From the NCBI RefSeq assembly GCF_004328645.1, contig NZ_CP031395.1, positions 328,501-392,500 of the forward strand: a stretch of DNA of 64,000 bases, given 5' to 3'. Each line of letters starts with the position of its first letter. Within the stretch, counting starts at the first letter, position 1. Under the pieces are notes generated by a model. That model saw only the letters and a program-made list of their open reading frames with translations, did not search any database and was not told the origin of the DNA. Of this stretch, positions 1-10,215 are shown piece after piece. This stretch comes from Hylemonella gracilis. GTDB taxonomy: Bacteria > Pseudomonadota > Gammaproteobacteria > Burkholderiales > Burkholderiaceae_C. Made by a program: the position numbers and the translations under genes.

Positions 1-1
1 C

Positions 2-874
2 CGGCTGGACCAGGCCCTGGGCGCCACCGCGCGCGAGGTGGAGCACGCGCGCCAGCGCCTCGCGCAGGCCGACGAACAGTTGCTCAAGGCCGAAGACCTG
101 CCCGACGAAGCGGCCAAGGCCCGCCTGCGCCTGGCCGCCATCGGCATCTACCGCCAGTTGCTGCAGCAGCACGCCCAGGGCCTGCCGCCGCTGTTCGCAC
201 CCGGCGATCTCTACATCAAGCTGGCCGAAGCCGAAGAGCTGCGCGCCAACCGCTGCGGCGCCAAGACCTATTACCAGCTGGCACTGTCGTCGCGGCAGCT
301 GATGGACCGCAGCGCCCTCGCGCGTCAGCGCGCCGACCACCTGAACTGCTCGGCGACGGATCTGGAAACCGCACGCTGGCGCCAGTACTTCGAAGGCCGT
401 CCGCTGGAACTGCTGTGCCTGCAGAAGGCGCAGACCGCCACCGCCACACCCTGGCCCAAGGCCTGCGACGAAGTGGGCAATGTGTTCCGTGCCCTGGGCG
501 CGGACCTGCAAACCCGCCGCGCGGCCCTGCCCGCCGCGCAGACGCAGGCCTTGCTCCAAGGCAACCTCCCGGAAAAACTCGGCACCCCAGGCGGCACGGA
601 TCGCCCCATGCTGGTGATGCTGGCTTCCGGGAAACTGAACAGCCGCCAGGACCGGGCCCCCGACGGCAAGCCCGCGCGTGAATACCAGTTCGAAGGCCTG
701 CTCTGGACCCTGCTCTGGGACGGCGGCAAGCCGGTCTACAGCGACCGCTTCCAGGGCCTGACGGGCTGGAACCCGGTCTCGCCGGAGATGACCCTGGACG
801 TGCTGGCGCTCAATGTGGTGCGGCGCTGGCAAGACCGCTTCGGCAAGTTCCTGAACCCGGAGATCGCCCCATGA
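2..874 (+). CDS. Hypothetical protein, 5' end cut by the window
   Basis: The reading frame is open from base 2, so the true start probably lies upstream; a GTG at 38 is in frame but has no clear ribosome site. About 290 residues are visible. The N-terminal part is helical and Ala/Arg/Gln-rich. The middle resembles a repeat-type helical scaffold with two short Cys-containing stretches. The C-terminal third (LVMLASGKLNS, then a WTLLWDGG stretch) looks like a beta-rich domain. I do not recognise a family. The stop overlaps the next start by ATGA, so it is translationally coupled to the CsgG/FlgO-like gene and probably works with it at the cell envelope. That role is inferred from context only. 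Confidence 0.6.
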   Translation, partial: RLDQALGATAREVEHARQRLAQADEQLLKAEDLPDEAAKARLRLAAIGIYRQLLQQHAQGLPPLFAPGDLYIKLAEAEELRANRCGAKTYYQLALSSRQLMDRSALARQRADHLNCSATDLETARWRQYFEGRPLELLCLQKAQTATATPWPKACDEVGNVFRALGADLQTRRAALPAAQTQALLQGNLPEKLGTPGGTDRPMLVMLASGKLNSRQDRAPDGKPAREYQFEGLLWTLLWDGGKPVYSDRFQGLTGWNPVSPEMTLDVLALNVVRRWQDRFGKFLNPEIAP

Positions 875-2022
875 AGCGCGCAGGCGTCGCCTTGCTGCTG
901 ACCCTGGCGACGATGCTCGGGGCCTGGCGGCCAGCATCCGCGCTGGCCGCCGCCCCCGCGCGCAAGGTGGCCGTGCTGGTGTACGCACCGACCACGCTGC
1001 CAACGGCTCACGCGCGCATCGCGCAAACCCGGCTGGAACAGCTTCTGGGCGACAACGGCCTGACGGTGCTGGACCGCGAACAAGCCGAGAAGCTGAAGAA
1101 AGGCTGGGGCCGACTGCAAGACCCGGGCGCGCTGATCACGGCCGAGGAATTCGTGGCCAATGCCTCGAAGTACGCCCTCGATGGCATCTACCGGGTCTAC
1201 CTCGACACCGGCGTGACCCGCGGCGTCGCCGGCCTGTACAGCGCCACGGCGCTGTCGGACATCCGCTACGTGGGCGAGGACGCGCAGGTGCGCGCGGCCG
1301 CCTCGCCACCCATGGGGGTCAAGGGCCTGCCGCCCTCGGACGGGTTGACCGAGGGCGCGGCGGTCAGCAACGCCATCCAGCGCGCGGTGGACGCCACGGC
1401 ACAGTCGCTCGGCCTGCAGGTGCAGGACTACACCAACCCCCGGCTGTTCAGCGTGAGGCTGCAGCCCGTGCCGACGGCCAGCCCCGATTACCGCGCCGAG
1501 CCCCGGCCCGAGCCCCTGATGCCCAGCCATCCGGCGCTGAAGCGGGTCAAGCTCGCCGATGGCGATTGGCTCAGCGAAGAAATCACCTGCGCGCAGCCCT
1601 CGTCCGACGGCAAGATGGTGGCGGTGGGTGGCTACATCCGTAAGACGCAGCTGCTGGGCGGACGCCCGCAGCGCAGCTATGGCTCCACCGTGCATGTGCT
1701 CGACCTGGGCGCGGACAAGGAAGTCGCCACCTTCGTCTCGGCCCCGGTGACAGACCGCACACGCGAGGAACAGGGCGGCAGCAAGGTGCTGGATTGCCTC
1801 TTCCTCTCCGGCTGGCGCTACGTCGCGGCCATCACCAACAGCAAGCTCTTTCTGTGGGACACGGAACGCGGCGCGGTGATGAGCGAAATCACCTTCGACC
1901 GCGCCTACGAACGGGCCCGGCTCGAGCATGGGCGCGGCGGGGATCAGGACTACCTGTCCTTCTCCTTCCAGGGGCTCACGACCGGAAGTGGCCGGGTCAG
2001 CTACCGCATCACCCGGGAATAA
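871..2022 (+). CDS. Exported CsgG/FlgO-like protein with C-terminal WD-like segment
   Basis: The 383-residue product starts with a clear Sec signal peptide (KR, then a hydrophobic run to about residue 26, ASALA cleavage region). Residues ~30-200 have the alternating pattern of CsgG/FlgO-type envelope proteins: a KVAVLVY strand, a helix ending in a GLTVLDREQAEKL segment, then a central sheet. Residues ~225-380 contain strands such as VAVGGYIRK and KLFLWDTERG that look like beta-propeller blades. The start overlaps the preceding stop (ATGA). The next gene, 62 bp downstream, encodes an LPP20-type lipoprotein. FlgO/FlgP-like pairs of this kind occur in outer-membrane complexes, but assignment to any particular machine is inference. 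Confidence 0.6.
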   Translation: MKRAGVALLLTLATMLGAWRPASALAAAPARKVAVLVYAPTTLPTAHARIAQTRLEQLLGDNGLTVLDREQAEKLKKGWGRLQDPGALITAEEFVANASKYALDGIYRVYLDTGVTRGVAGLYSATALSDIRYVGEDAQVRAAASPPMGVKGLPPSDGLTEGAAVSNAIQRAVDATAQSLGLQVQDYTNPRLFSVRLQPVPTASPDYRAEPRPEPLMPSHPALKRVKLADGDWLSEEITCAQPSSDGKMVAVGGYIRKTQLLGGRPQRSYGSTVHVLDLGADKEVATFVSAPVTDRTREEQGGSKVLDCLFLSGWRYVAAITNSKLFLWDTERGAVMSEITFDRAYERARLEHGRGGDQDYLSFSFQGLTTGSGRVSYRITRE

Positions 2023-2084
2023 ATGCGCTGTCACCTCAGGCCCGCCCGCACGGGAGCCATCGTTTTTTCAACAAGGAGCTTTGT

Positions 2085-2663
2085 ATGTCACACCGTTTCC
2101 TCCAACGTATCGCCGCCCTGGCGGGTGTCCTGCTCGTCGGCGCATGTTCCGCGCCCACCAAGGTGGCGGAATGCGTCTTCCCCAACTCCAGCCAGCCCGC
2201 GCCGGGCTGGATCTGCGATCAACCGGTCGACGGCCTGGCCGTCGCGGCGGTCGGCTCGGCCACCCGGTCGGAAGCCGGCCTGGACTTCATGAAGCAGATG
2301 GCCGCCACCGCCGCGCGCGTCCAACTGGCGCAGCAGATGCGGGTCGAGGTGGAGAACCTGATCAAGCAGTACGCCGAAACCACGGGGGCCGGCGGCAGCG
2401 AGACGGTGGACCGCGTGAACACCGCGGTCACCAAGCAGATCACCAGCCAGAGCCTGCAGGGCACACGCATCGTGCGCAGCCTGCAAGGCCCCGATGGCAC
2501 GCTGTACGTGCTGGTCGGCCTGGACCCGAATGCCACCGAGCTCGCGGCCAAAACCGCCATCAGGACCAGCATGAACAATGAACAGGCTGCCTGGCAACAG
2601 TTCAAGTCCCAGAAGGGTCAGGAAGAGCTGGCGGCCGACATCGCCCGCCTGTCCCGGAAATAA
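2085..2663 (+). CDS. LPP20-family outer-membrane lipoprotein
   Basis: The product has 192 residues. The start at 2085 follows a good ribosome site (AAGGAG) and gives a lipoprotein signal peptide with lipobox LVGAC, so Cys21 would be lipidated. The mature part begins with a Cys-containing segment ending in PGWICDQP, then VAAVGSATRS and a long helix (about residues 70-115). It ends with a strand-rich part (TRIVRS, LYVLVGLDP). This order is typical of the LPP20/FlgP lipoprotein family. It probably forms an operon with the two genes upstream. The partner and exact function cannot be read from sequence. Confidence 0.72.
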   Translation: MSHRFLQRIAALAGVLLVGACSAPTKVAECVFPNSSQPAPGWICDQPVDGLAVAAVGSATRSEAGLDFMKQMAATAARVQLAQQMRVEVENLIKQYAETTGAGGSETVDRVNTAVTKQITSQSLQGTRIVRSLQGPDGTLYVLVGLDPNATELAAKTAIRTSMNNEQAAWQQFKSQKGQEELAADIARLSRK

Positions 2664-2856
2664 GGCCACCGACCGGCGGCCCGCCCCAAGGCGGGGCTCG
2701 GTCGGGCCAGCCGGCGTGGAAGCATCCGACCTAGCACGCACCGGCCACGGTCTAAGCCTTCAGTTGAAGGGGAAAACGGCCTCAGCACGCGGTTTAGCGC
2801 CAGCACAGGCCCGCAAGAATCCTGTTCCAGATTTGTTCTGTTTCAGGGGTTTTCCG

Positions 2857-3465
2857 ATGATCTCAGGTGTCAACAATACGCTGCTGGGTTACCTGGCGTC
2901 CCAAGGTTTGCTGACGCCTGCCGTGGCGGGCAACATCGCCAGCGCGGGCAACACGACCGGCTCGACGACCAGCACCAGCAGCGACGAGACGATTTCGCAG
3001 GCCTCGATCGATCGCGCGGCCGGCATGTTCAAGACGGCGACCATCGCCCGCAACCTGGAATCCGCCCAGGTGTCGTTGGCGGCCGATCTGCGCGCGGCCC
3101 TGACCAAGGCGCTGGCCAAGCTGTCCGAGCCCGTCCAGTTCTCGGTGAACAGCAAGGGTGAAGTTGAAGTCAAGGGCAACGACAAGGACAAGGCCGCGGT
3201 ACAGGCCGTGCTGAAAGCCGACACCAGCGACCCCAGCCTCGCCAACCGCATCGCCACCCAGGCCAGCGACGCGATGCAGATCTCGACGCAGATCCAGCAA
3301 AGCGCCGCGATTTCGCAAGCCGCCAAGTCGTCCAAGACGCCCGATGGCGTGATTTCGCTCTACCAGTCCCTGATGCAGCAGACGGCCGCGACCAGCGTGG
3401 TGTTCTCGGTCTCTGCCGATTCGAGCTCCCTGACCTACCCCGGTTCGCTCAAGGTCAAGGCCTGA
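2857..3465 (+). CDS. Hypothetical protein, Ser/Thr/Ala-rich
   Basis: The product has 202 residues and begins MISGVNNTLL. There is no signal peptide and no membrane segment. A low-complexity Thr/Ser stretch (about residues 35-45) separates a short N-terminal helix from a region of amphipathic helices rich in Ala, Lys and Gln. The C-terminus has two strands (TSVVFSVSAD, SLTYPGSLKV). The start was chosen at the beginning of the region with normal codon usage; the frame is open further upstream but that part reads like non-coding DNA. It lies 190 bp after the lipoprotein gene and is probably transcribed separately. The family was not recognised; small phage-tail-like or flagellar accessory proteins look similar, but nothing here proves that. 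Confidence 0.55.
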   Translation: MISGVNNTLLGYLASQGLLTPAVAGNIASAGNTTGSTTSTSSDETISQASIDRAAGMFKTATIARNLESAQVSLAADLRAALTKALAKLSEPVQFSVNSKGEVEVKGNDKDKAAVQAVLKADTSDPSLANRIATQASDAMQISTQIQQSAAISQAAKSSKTPDGVISLYQSLMQQTAATSVVFSVSADSSSLTYPGSLKVKA

Positions 3466-3485
3466 GGCCTGCCGCTCGCATCCCG

Positions 3486-3522
3486 CGCGCCGACGTCTCT
3501 TGAGGAACAAGAGCGCGGCGCG
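3486..3522. terminator. Strong two-part hairpin after the hypothetical gene
   Basis: CGCGCCG (3486-3492) pairs with CGGCGCG (3516-3522), and inside it CTCTTG (3497-3502) pairs with CAAGAG (3508-3513). There is no U-run, only a few A residues on the 3' side. It may be an mRNA 3'-end or processing structure rather than a classical terminator. Confidence 0.35.
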
Positions 3523-3576
3523 AGGCAAAAACCCGCCCCCGCGGACGGCCGAGCCGCTTCGGGGACAATCTCGGGC

Positions 3577-5182
<1,606 letters not shown>

Positions 5183-5236
5183 GGCCGAAGCCCGCACACG
5201 GCGAGCAATCAGAGCGGGAACGACACGCCAGGCCGG

Positions 5237-6955
5237 TCAATGCCCGCGCGCGTGTCCGGGCAGCAGTTGCTTGAGCACGTGGTCCGTCATGCCGCGCGCG
5301 AGTTCGTGCTCGCCCTGGAACACGGTGCCCTGGGTTTCCTTCTGGAGCAGCTCGGCTTCTTCGTCGTTGTGCGTGCGCAGCACGATCTGGATCTCGGGAT
5401 TGAGCTGGCGCGCGATCTCGACCATCTGGCGCACGTTCACGGTGTCGGGAATGGCGATGACCAACATGGCCGCGCGCGTCACATGGGCCTGGATCAGCAC
5501 CTCCGGCGTCTGCGCGTCGCCACTGACCGCGGGCACACCCTTCTTGCGCAAGGCATCCACGAGTTCGCGGTTCTGCTCGGCCACCACGTAGGGGATGTGG
5601 TTTTCGCTCAGGCTGCGCGCGATTCGGCGCCCCACCCGACCGTAGCCGACCAGCACCACCTGCTTGGTCAGCAGGCGGGGGTCGGTGCTCATGGGCAGTT
5701 CGGACAGCGGATCGTCACGCAATTCGAGGCGGCGCGCGAATTCCGAGCGCGCCAGCAGCCAGCGTCGGATCGGATCGACCGCGGCGAACAGGGAGGCATT
5801 GAGCGCGATCGAGATCAGGGCCCCAGCCAGCACCAGGCTCTGCCCTTCCGCCGGCATCATGTGCAGGGCCACGCCCATGCCGGCCAGGATGAAGGAGAAC
5901 TCGCCGATCTGCGCCAGGCTCGCGCCCACGGTCAGCGCCGTGTTGAAGGGGTAGCGGAACAGCAGCACGATGGCCACGGCGGCCACCGTCTTGCCGACGA
6001 GGATGATGGTCACCACGGCCAGCAGCTTGAGCGGCTGCTGAATGATGACGGCCGGGTCGAACAGCATGCCGACCGAGACGAAGAAGAGCACGGCAAAAGC
6101 GTCGCGCAGGGGCAACGACTCGTCGGCCGCGCGGTGGCTGAACTCGGACTCGCGCATCATCATGCCGGCGAAGAAGGCACCGAGCGCGAAGGACACATCG
6201 AACAGCCTGGCCGCGCCAAAAGCCACGCCCACGGCCACCGCGACCACGCTGAGGGTGAACAGCTCGCGCGATCCCGTGCGCGCCACCCACCAGAGCAGGC
6301 GCGGCAGCACGCGCCGCCCCACCACCAGCATCAGCACCACAAAGGCCGTCACCTTGGCCAGGGTGATGCCCACCGTCGTCCCGATGTCTCCCATGGAAAA
6401 AGTGTGGACCGCACCCGGGGACGGCGGCGCGAGCACCTCGGCCACGGCGGGCATCAGCACCAGGACCAGCACCATCACCAGGTCCTCGACCACCAGCCAG
6501 CCCACGGCGATCTGACCGTTGACCGACTTGAGCAGGTTCTTGGCTTCCAGCGCGCGCAGCAGCACCACCGTGCTGGCCACGGAGAGACAGAGGCCGAAGA
6601 CCAGGGAACCGCCCAGGCCCCAGTCCCAGAACCAGGAGACCGCCATGCCCAGGGTCGTGGCCACCGCGATCTGCACGATGGCACCCGGCACCGCGATCCG
6701 GCGCACGGCCATCAGGTCCTGCAGGGAAAAGTGCAGGCCCACGCCGAACATCAGCAGCATCACGCCGATCTCGGCCAGCTGGCCAGCCAGGCCCACGTCG
6801 GCCACGAAACCCGGGGAATTCGGCCCGACCACGATGCCCGCGACCAGGTAGCCCACCAGCGGCGGCATGTTGAGCTTGGTGGCCAGGAGGCCCAGCACCA
6901 TGGCGATGCCAAAACCGAAGGCGATGGTAGCGATCAGGCTGACGTCGTGGGGCAT
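5237..6955 (-). CDS. ybaL: YbaL/KefB-type monovalent cation:proton antiporter (CPA2)
   Basis: The product has 572 residues. The N-terminal ~380 residues form a CPA2 Na+/H+ exchanger domain of about 12 membrane segments, with PLVGYLVAGIVVGP near the start and a FGVGLHFSL motif. Residues ~410-530 form a TrkA-N/RCK domain with the nucleotide-binding signature GYGRVGRR, followed by the C-terminal tail. It would exchange K+ or Na+ for protons across the inner membrane under ligand control. The sequence resembles E. coli YbaL more than KefB/KefC. The start at 6955 was chosen because the segment upstream of it is non-coding in character. It lies 92 bp downstream of the Mrp operon on the same strand and may be transcribed with it. 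Confidence 0.88.
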   Translation of the reverse strand: MPHDVSLIATIAFGFGIAMVLGLLATKLNMPPLVGYLVAGIVVGPNSPGFVADVGLAGQLAEIGVMLLMFGVGLHFSLQDLMAVRRIAVPGAIVQIAVATTLGMAVSWFWDWGLGGSLVFGLCLSVASTVVLLRALEAKNLLKSVNGQIAVGWLVVEDLVMVLVLVLMPAVAEVLAPPSPGAVHTFSMGDIGTTVGITLAKVTAFVVLMLVVGRRVLPRLLWWVARTGSRELFTLSVVAVAVGVAFGAARLFDVSFALGAFFAGMMMRESEFSHRAADESLPLRDAFAVLFFVSVGMLFDPAVIIQQPLKLLAVVTIILVGKTVAAVAIVLLFRYPFNTALTVGASLAQIGEFSFILAGMGVALHMMPAEGQSLVLAGALISIALNASLFAAVDPIRRWLLARSEFARRLELRDDPLSELPMSTDPRLLTKQVVLVGYGRVGRRIARSLSENHIPYVVAEQNRELVDALRKKGVPAVSGDAQTPEVLIQAHVTRAAMLVIAIPDTVNVRQMVEIARQLNPEIQIVLRTHNDEEAELLQKETQGTVFQGEHELARGMTDHVLKQLLPGHARGH

Positions 6956-7046
6956 GCGCGCGCTCTCAAAAAAGGAGCAATTCCAGATGGGTAAGGGGCA
7001 AAGCCGACGATAACCGACTTTTCCGGCGCCCGCGGAGGCCCGTCGT

Positions 7047-7403
7047 CTATCGACCGGGCTGTCCGGCGTCCTGGTTCTTGGCCAGGGGCGGCGGCAAGGC
7101 GTCCCCCGCGCGACGGCGGCGGAACAGCGCGGCACGCGCCAGCACAATGGTGGTCACGGGCGCGGTAATGGACAGGATGATGATGATCAACCAGACATGC
7201 AGCGACAGCTCTCCCGCGCGCGCCGAGAAATGGACGATGGACGCCAGCGTCACGATCCAGGCCGCCAGCGTGGAGGCCAGCGCGGGCGCATGCATGCGCG
7301 TGAAGAAGTCCGGCAGACGCCACAATCCCAAGCCGGCGGCCAGCACCACCACGCCGCTGAGCAGCAGCAGACCGGTCACCACGTAATCGCTCCAGGGCGT
7401 CAT
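7047..7403 (-). CDS. mnhG: Mrp/Pha monovalent cation/H+ antiporter subunit G
   Basis: The 118-residue product has three membrane segments and the G-subunit pattern (GLWRLPDFFTRMHAPA after the first helix, followed by a WIVTLASIVHF segment). It is the last gene of the six-gene Mrp operon. The start overlaps the end of mnhF by 4 bases. The C-terminal ~20 residues are a Pro/Asn/Gly tail. The Mrp complex is a large inner-membrane Na+(K+)/H+ antiporter related to complex I; all subunits are needed for activity in characterised cases. Confidence 0.92.
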   Translation of the reverse strand: MTPWSDYVVTGLLLLSGVVVLAAGLGLWRLPDFFTRMHAPALASTLAAWIVTLASIVHFSARAGELSLHVWLIIIILSITAPVTTIVLARAALFRRRRAGDALPPPLAKNQDAGQPGR

Positions 7404-7687
7404 TCGATCACCTCCCCACGCAACAGGAACTTGGCCAGCGCCAGCGACCCCACGAAGCCGAACAGCACCATCAGGAAGGCACCCTCGAAGTACATGCTGC
7501 TGTCGTAGCGGATGGCCAGCACGAGCATGACCAGCATGCCCACGACGTAGATGAAATCAAGCGCCAGCACCCGGTCCTGGGCGCTGGGGCCGCGCAACAG
7601 GCGCAGCAGGCCCAGGCCCATGGCCAGGACATAGAGCACAAGGGTCACTGCGATGGCGTGGGTCAGCAAAGGACTCATGGCGGTCAT
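7400..7687 (-). CDS. mnhF: Mrp/Pha antiporter subunit F
   Basis: The 95-residue product has three membrane helices and the F-subunit signature RGPSAQDRVLALDFI between the first two. It overlaps both neighbours (mnhE upstream, mnhG downstream), so translation is coupled. An alternative ATG four codons in, at MSPLL, is possible. The role is structural within the cation/proton antiporter. Confidence 0.93.
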   Translation of the reverse strand: MTAMSPLLTHAIAVTLVLYVLAMGLGLLRLLRGPSAQDRVLALDFIYVVGMLVMLVLAIRYDSSMYFEGAFLMVLFGFVGSLALAKFLLRGEVIE

Positions 7688-8175
7688 GGCAGGATCTCCA
7701 GCAAGGGCCGCTCGTAGCGGGTCTTGTAATGGTCGATGAAGACGGCCTCGTCACCGGGCAGGTCAAACACATGCAGCAGCAGGCGGCTGCGGTCCGGGGC
7801 CAGTTCGCACCACACCGTGCCGGGGATCACGGCAGTGATCATGGCCAGGGCGGCCAGGGCGTGGTCATTGCGCAGGTCCAGCGGCACCACGACGAAGCGG
7901 CTGGCCGGGGGCGCGCGGCGCGCGCGCAGCACCCCGCGCACGACCTCGATCCCCGACAGCACCACGTCGCCACCGACGCGCAGCACCAGAAGGAGCAGCC
8001 GCAGGGGACGACGCACCACAGGTCCGGGGGGGCGCAGGGGCGCGGCCAGCACGGGCAGCACAACCGCCACCACCACGCCCAGCAGCAGGTTGCCGGGGCT
8101 CAGGCTGCGGTTCAGCATCAGCCACAAGGCCAGCAAACCGACTGAGAGCAAGGGGGCGGGAAGCCAGCGCTTCAT
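7684..8175 (-). CDS. mnhE: Mrp/Pha antiporter subunit E
   Basis: The 163-residue product has two N-terminal membrane helices, a third around residues 55-80, and a soluble C-terminal domain containing a TAVIPGTVWCEL-type segment followed by LLLHVFDLP, as in MnhE/PhaE. The start at 8175 follows an AGGAGGT ribosome site inside the end of mnhD, and the two genes overlap by 4 bases. The reading frame continues far upstream, but that extension is the antisense-like shadow of mnhD and not part of this protein. Confidence 0.92.
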   Translation of the reverse strand: MKRWLPAPLLSVGLLALWLMLNRSLSPGNLLLGVVVAVVLPVLAAPLRPPGPVVRRPLRLLLLVLRVGGDVVLSGIEVVRGVLRARRAPPASRFVVVPLDLRNDHALAALAMITAVIPGTVWCELAPDRSRLLLHVFDLPGDEAVFIDHYKTRYERPLLEILP

Positions 8176-9839
8176 GGCCGGACCTCCTGTGACGCGGCCA
8201 GAGGCACGGGCGGCACCGGGCGCGCCGACATCACGGCCGCGATGTACTGGCCGGGCGCGTGCAGGGTCGCGGCGGTCTTGCGCATGTAATCCAGGGCCTG
8301 CCCAGCCTGCAGCACCAGGCTCAGGCCACCGGCGAGCAGCAGGCCGATGGGCAGGGTCTCGGCCACGCGCAGACGCGGCGATGGCCGGGCCTCGGCGGTC
8401 CAGAAATGGCGCATGCCGATGCGCAGCAGCGCGGTGGCCGCCATCAGGCCGGATAGCAGCAGCAAGGCGAACAGCACCCAGGCCGCGGGGCGGTGCAGGT
8501 CCAGCAGGGCCGTGAGCATGGCCAGCTTGGCCACGAAGCCCGACAGCGGCGGCAAACCGCTGACCACCAGGGCGCAGACCGCGAAGGTCAAGCCCAGGAA
8601 AGCCAGGGCGGCCGGGATGGCGCGACCGATCAGCACTTCCTCGTCGTCGTCGAGGTTGACGCCGGGCAGGGGTTCCGACGCGATGAAGGCGGGCAAGGTG
8701 TCCTGGCCATCGTCGATCGCGTCCGGGCCAAGTTCGACCTGGCGCGCGCGCTCCAGCAGCTCCACCAGCAGGAAGAGCGCGGCCCCCGCCAGCGTGGAGC
8801 TGGCTAGGTAGTACAGCGCGCCGCCCGCCAGCGCGGGTGCGCCAAAACCGAAGGCGGCGATCAGCGTGCCCGAGGAGGCGATCACGCTGTAGGCGGCGAA
8901 GCGCCCCAGCTGTTGCGAGGCCAGCATGCCCACGGCGCCGAAGGCCAACGTGGCGGCGCCGCCCCAGACCAGGGCCGCGCCACCAAAGGGCGCGCCACCA
9001 CCCACCTCGGCCGGGAAGCACAAGGTCCACAGGCGCAGCACGGCATACACCCCCACCTTGGTCAGGATGGCGAAGAGCGCGGCCACCGGCGCGCTGGCCG
9101 CACCGTAAGCCCCCGGCAGCCAGAAATTCAGCGGCCAGAGCGCCGCCTTGGACAGAAAGGCCACGGCCAGGATGGCCGCGCCCGCGTGCAGCAGGCCGCG
9201 GTCGGCCTCGGCCACGAGCGGCAACTTGGCCGCGATGTCGGCCATGTTGAGCGTGCCGGTCACGCCATACAACACGGCCACGCCGATCAGGAACAGCAGC
9301 GAGGCCACGAGGTTGACCGCGATGTAGTGCAGGCCGGCTCGCACACGCTGCGTCCCGCCACCGTGCAGCAACAGGCCGTAGCTGGCCGCGAGCAGCACCT
9401 CGAAGAACACGAAAAGGTTGAACAAGTCGGCCGTCAGGAAGGCGCCGTACAAGCCCATGAGCTGGAGCTGGAACAGCACATGGAAGTACACGCCGGCCTG
9501 GTGCCAGCGCGCCAGCGCGTAAAGCAGAGAGGCCAGGCCGATGCAGCCGGTGAGCACCAGCAACAGGGCCGACAGCCGGTCCAGCACCAGCACGATGCCG
9601 AAGGGCACGGGCCAGTTGCCTGGCAGGTAGACGCAAAAGGCTTGTGGCAAGTCCTGCGCATGCACCGCCTGCATGAGGTACACGGCCAGCAGCAGACCGG
9701 CCAGGGTCGAGGCCAGGTTGACCACGGCCTTGAGCCGACGGCGGCCTTCGCCCAGCAGCAGCATGAGCGCGGCCGTGGCCAGGGGCAGCAGCACCGGTGC
9801 GACGATCAACGGTGCACCCAGAGACAGCGCGCCCGTCAT
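8172..9839 (-). CDS. mnhD: Mrp/Pha antiporter subunit D
   Basis: The 555-residue product has about 14 membrane helices and belongs to the NuoM/NuoN/MnhD family of proton-translocating subunits. Family features visible: the FNLFVFFEVLL loop, the SKAALWPLNFWLPGAYGAA helix with conserved Lys, and ILTKVGVYAVLR. There is a distinctive Asp-rich cytoplasmic loop around residues 380-405 (acidic run DDDEE). It overlaps mnhC and mnhE by 4 bases each. It would form one of the two antiporter channels of the Mrp complex with subunit A. Confidence 0.95.
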   Translation of the reverse strand: MTGALSLGAPLIVAPVLLPLATAALMLLLGEGRRRLKAVVNLASTLAGLLLAVYLMQAVHAQDLPQAFCVYLPGNWPVPFGIVLVLDRLSALLLVLTGCIGLASLLYALARWHQAGVYFHVLFQLQLMGLYGAFLTADLFNLFVFFEVLLAASYGLLLHGGGTQRVRAGLHYIAVNLVASLLFLIGVAVLYGVTGTLNMADIAAKLPLVAEADRGLLHAGAAILAVAFLSKAALWPLNFWLPGAYGAASAPVAALFAILTKVGVYAVLRLWTLCFPAEVGGGAPFGGAALVWGGAATLAFGAVGMLASQQLGRFAAYSVIASSGTLIAAFGFGAPALAGGALYYLASSTLAGAALFLLVELLERARQVELGPDAIDDGQDTLPAFIASEPLPGVNLDDDEEVLIGRAIPAALAFLGLTFAVCALVVSGLPPLSGFVAKLAMLTALLDLHRPAAWVLFALLLLSGLMAATALLRIGMRHFWTAEARPSPRLRVAETLPIGLLLAGGLSLVLQAGQALDYMRKTAATLHAPGQYIAAVMSARPVPPVPLAASQEVRP

Positions 9840-10180
9840 GGCCGCTCCTCCCGACCGTCCACGTGGTCACCGCCGGACAGGCCACGCAGGGCCAGCAGCA
9901 CGACGAGAAACAGGGCCGTGGTCGCGAAGCCGATCACGATGGCGGTCAGAACCAGGGACTGCGGCAACGGGTCGGTGTAGTTGTCCAGCGTGGGGGCCAG
10001 GCCGGGCAGCACGATGGGCTCCCTGTCGATGGCCAGACTGCCCACGCTGAAGATGAACAGGTTGATGGCATAGGACAGCAGGGACAGGCCGATCAGCACC
10101 TGGAAAGTACGCGGGCGCAGCAGCAACCAGACGCCGGAGCCGGCCAGGATGCCGATGACGATGGAGATCACGACTTCCAT
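9836..10180 (-). CDS. mnhC: Mrp/Pha antiporter subunit C
   Basis: The 114-residue product (from 10180) belongs to the NuoK-like C-subunit family. It has three membrane helices with GVWLLLRPRTFQVLIGLSLL and the SLVLTAIVIGFATTA helix. Two starts are plausible. The ATG at 10180 gives the usual N-terminus MEVVISIVIG. An ATG at 10219 would add 13 residues; it overlaps the phaAB stop as ATGA and has GGGAG upstream. The family length favours 10180 and the coupling favours 10219. Confidence 0.92.
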   Translation of the reverse strand: MEVVISIVIGILAGSGVWLLLRPRTFQVLIGLSLLSYAINLFIFSVGSLAIDREPIVLPGLAPTLDNYTDPLPQSLVLTAIVIGFATTALFLVVLLALRGLSGGDHVDGREERP

Positions 10181-10215
10181 GTCAGTGCCCCCGCCCCAAG
10201 CCGAGTGGACGGCCT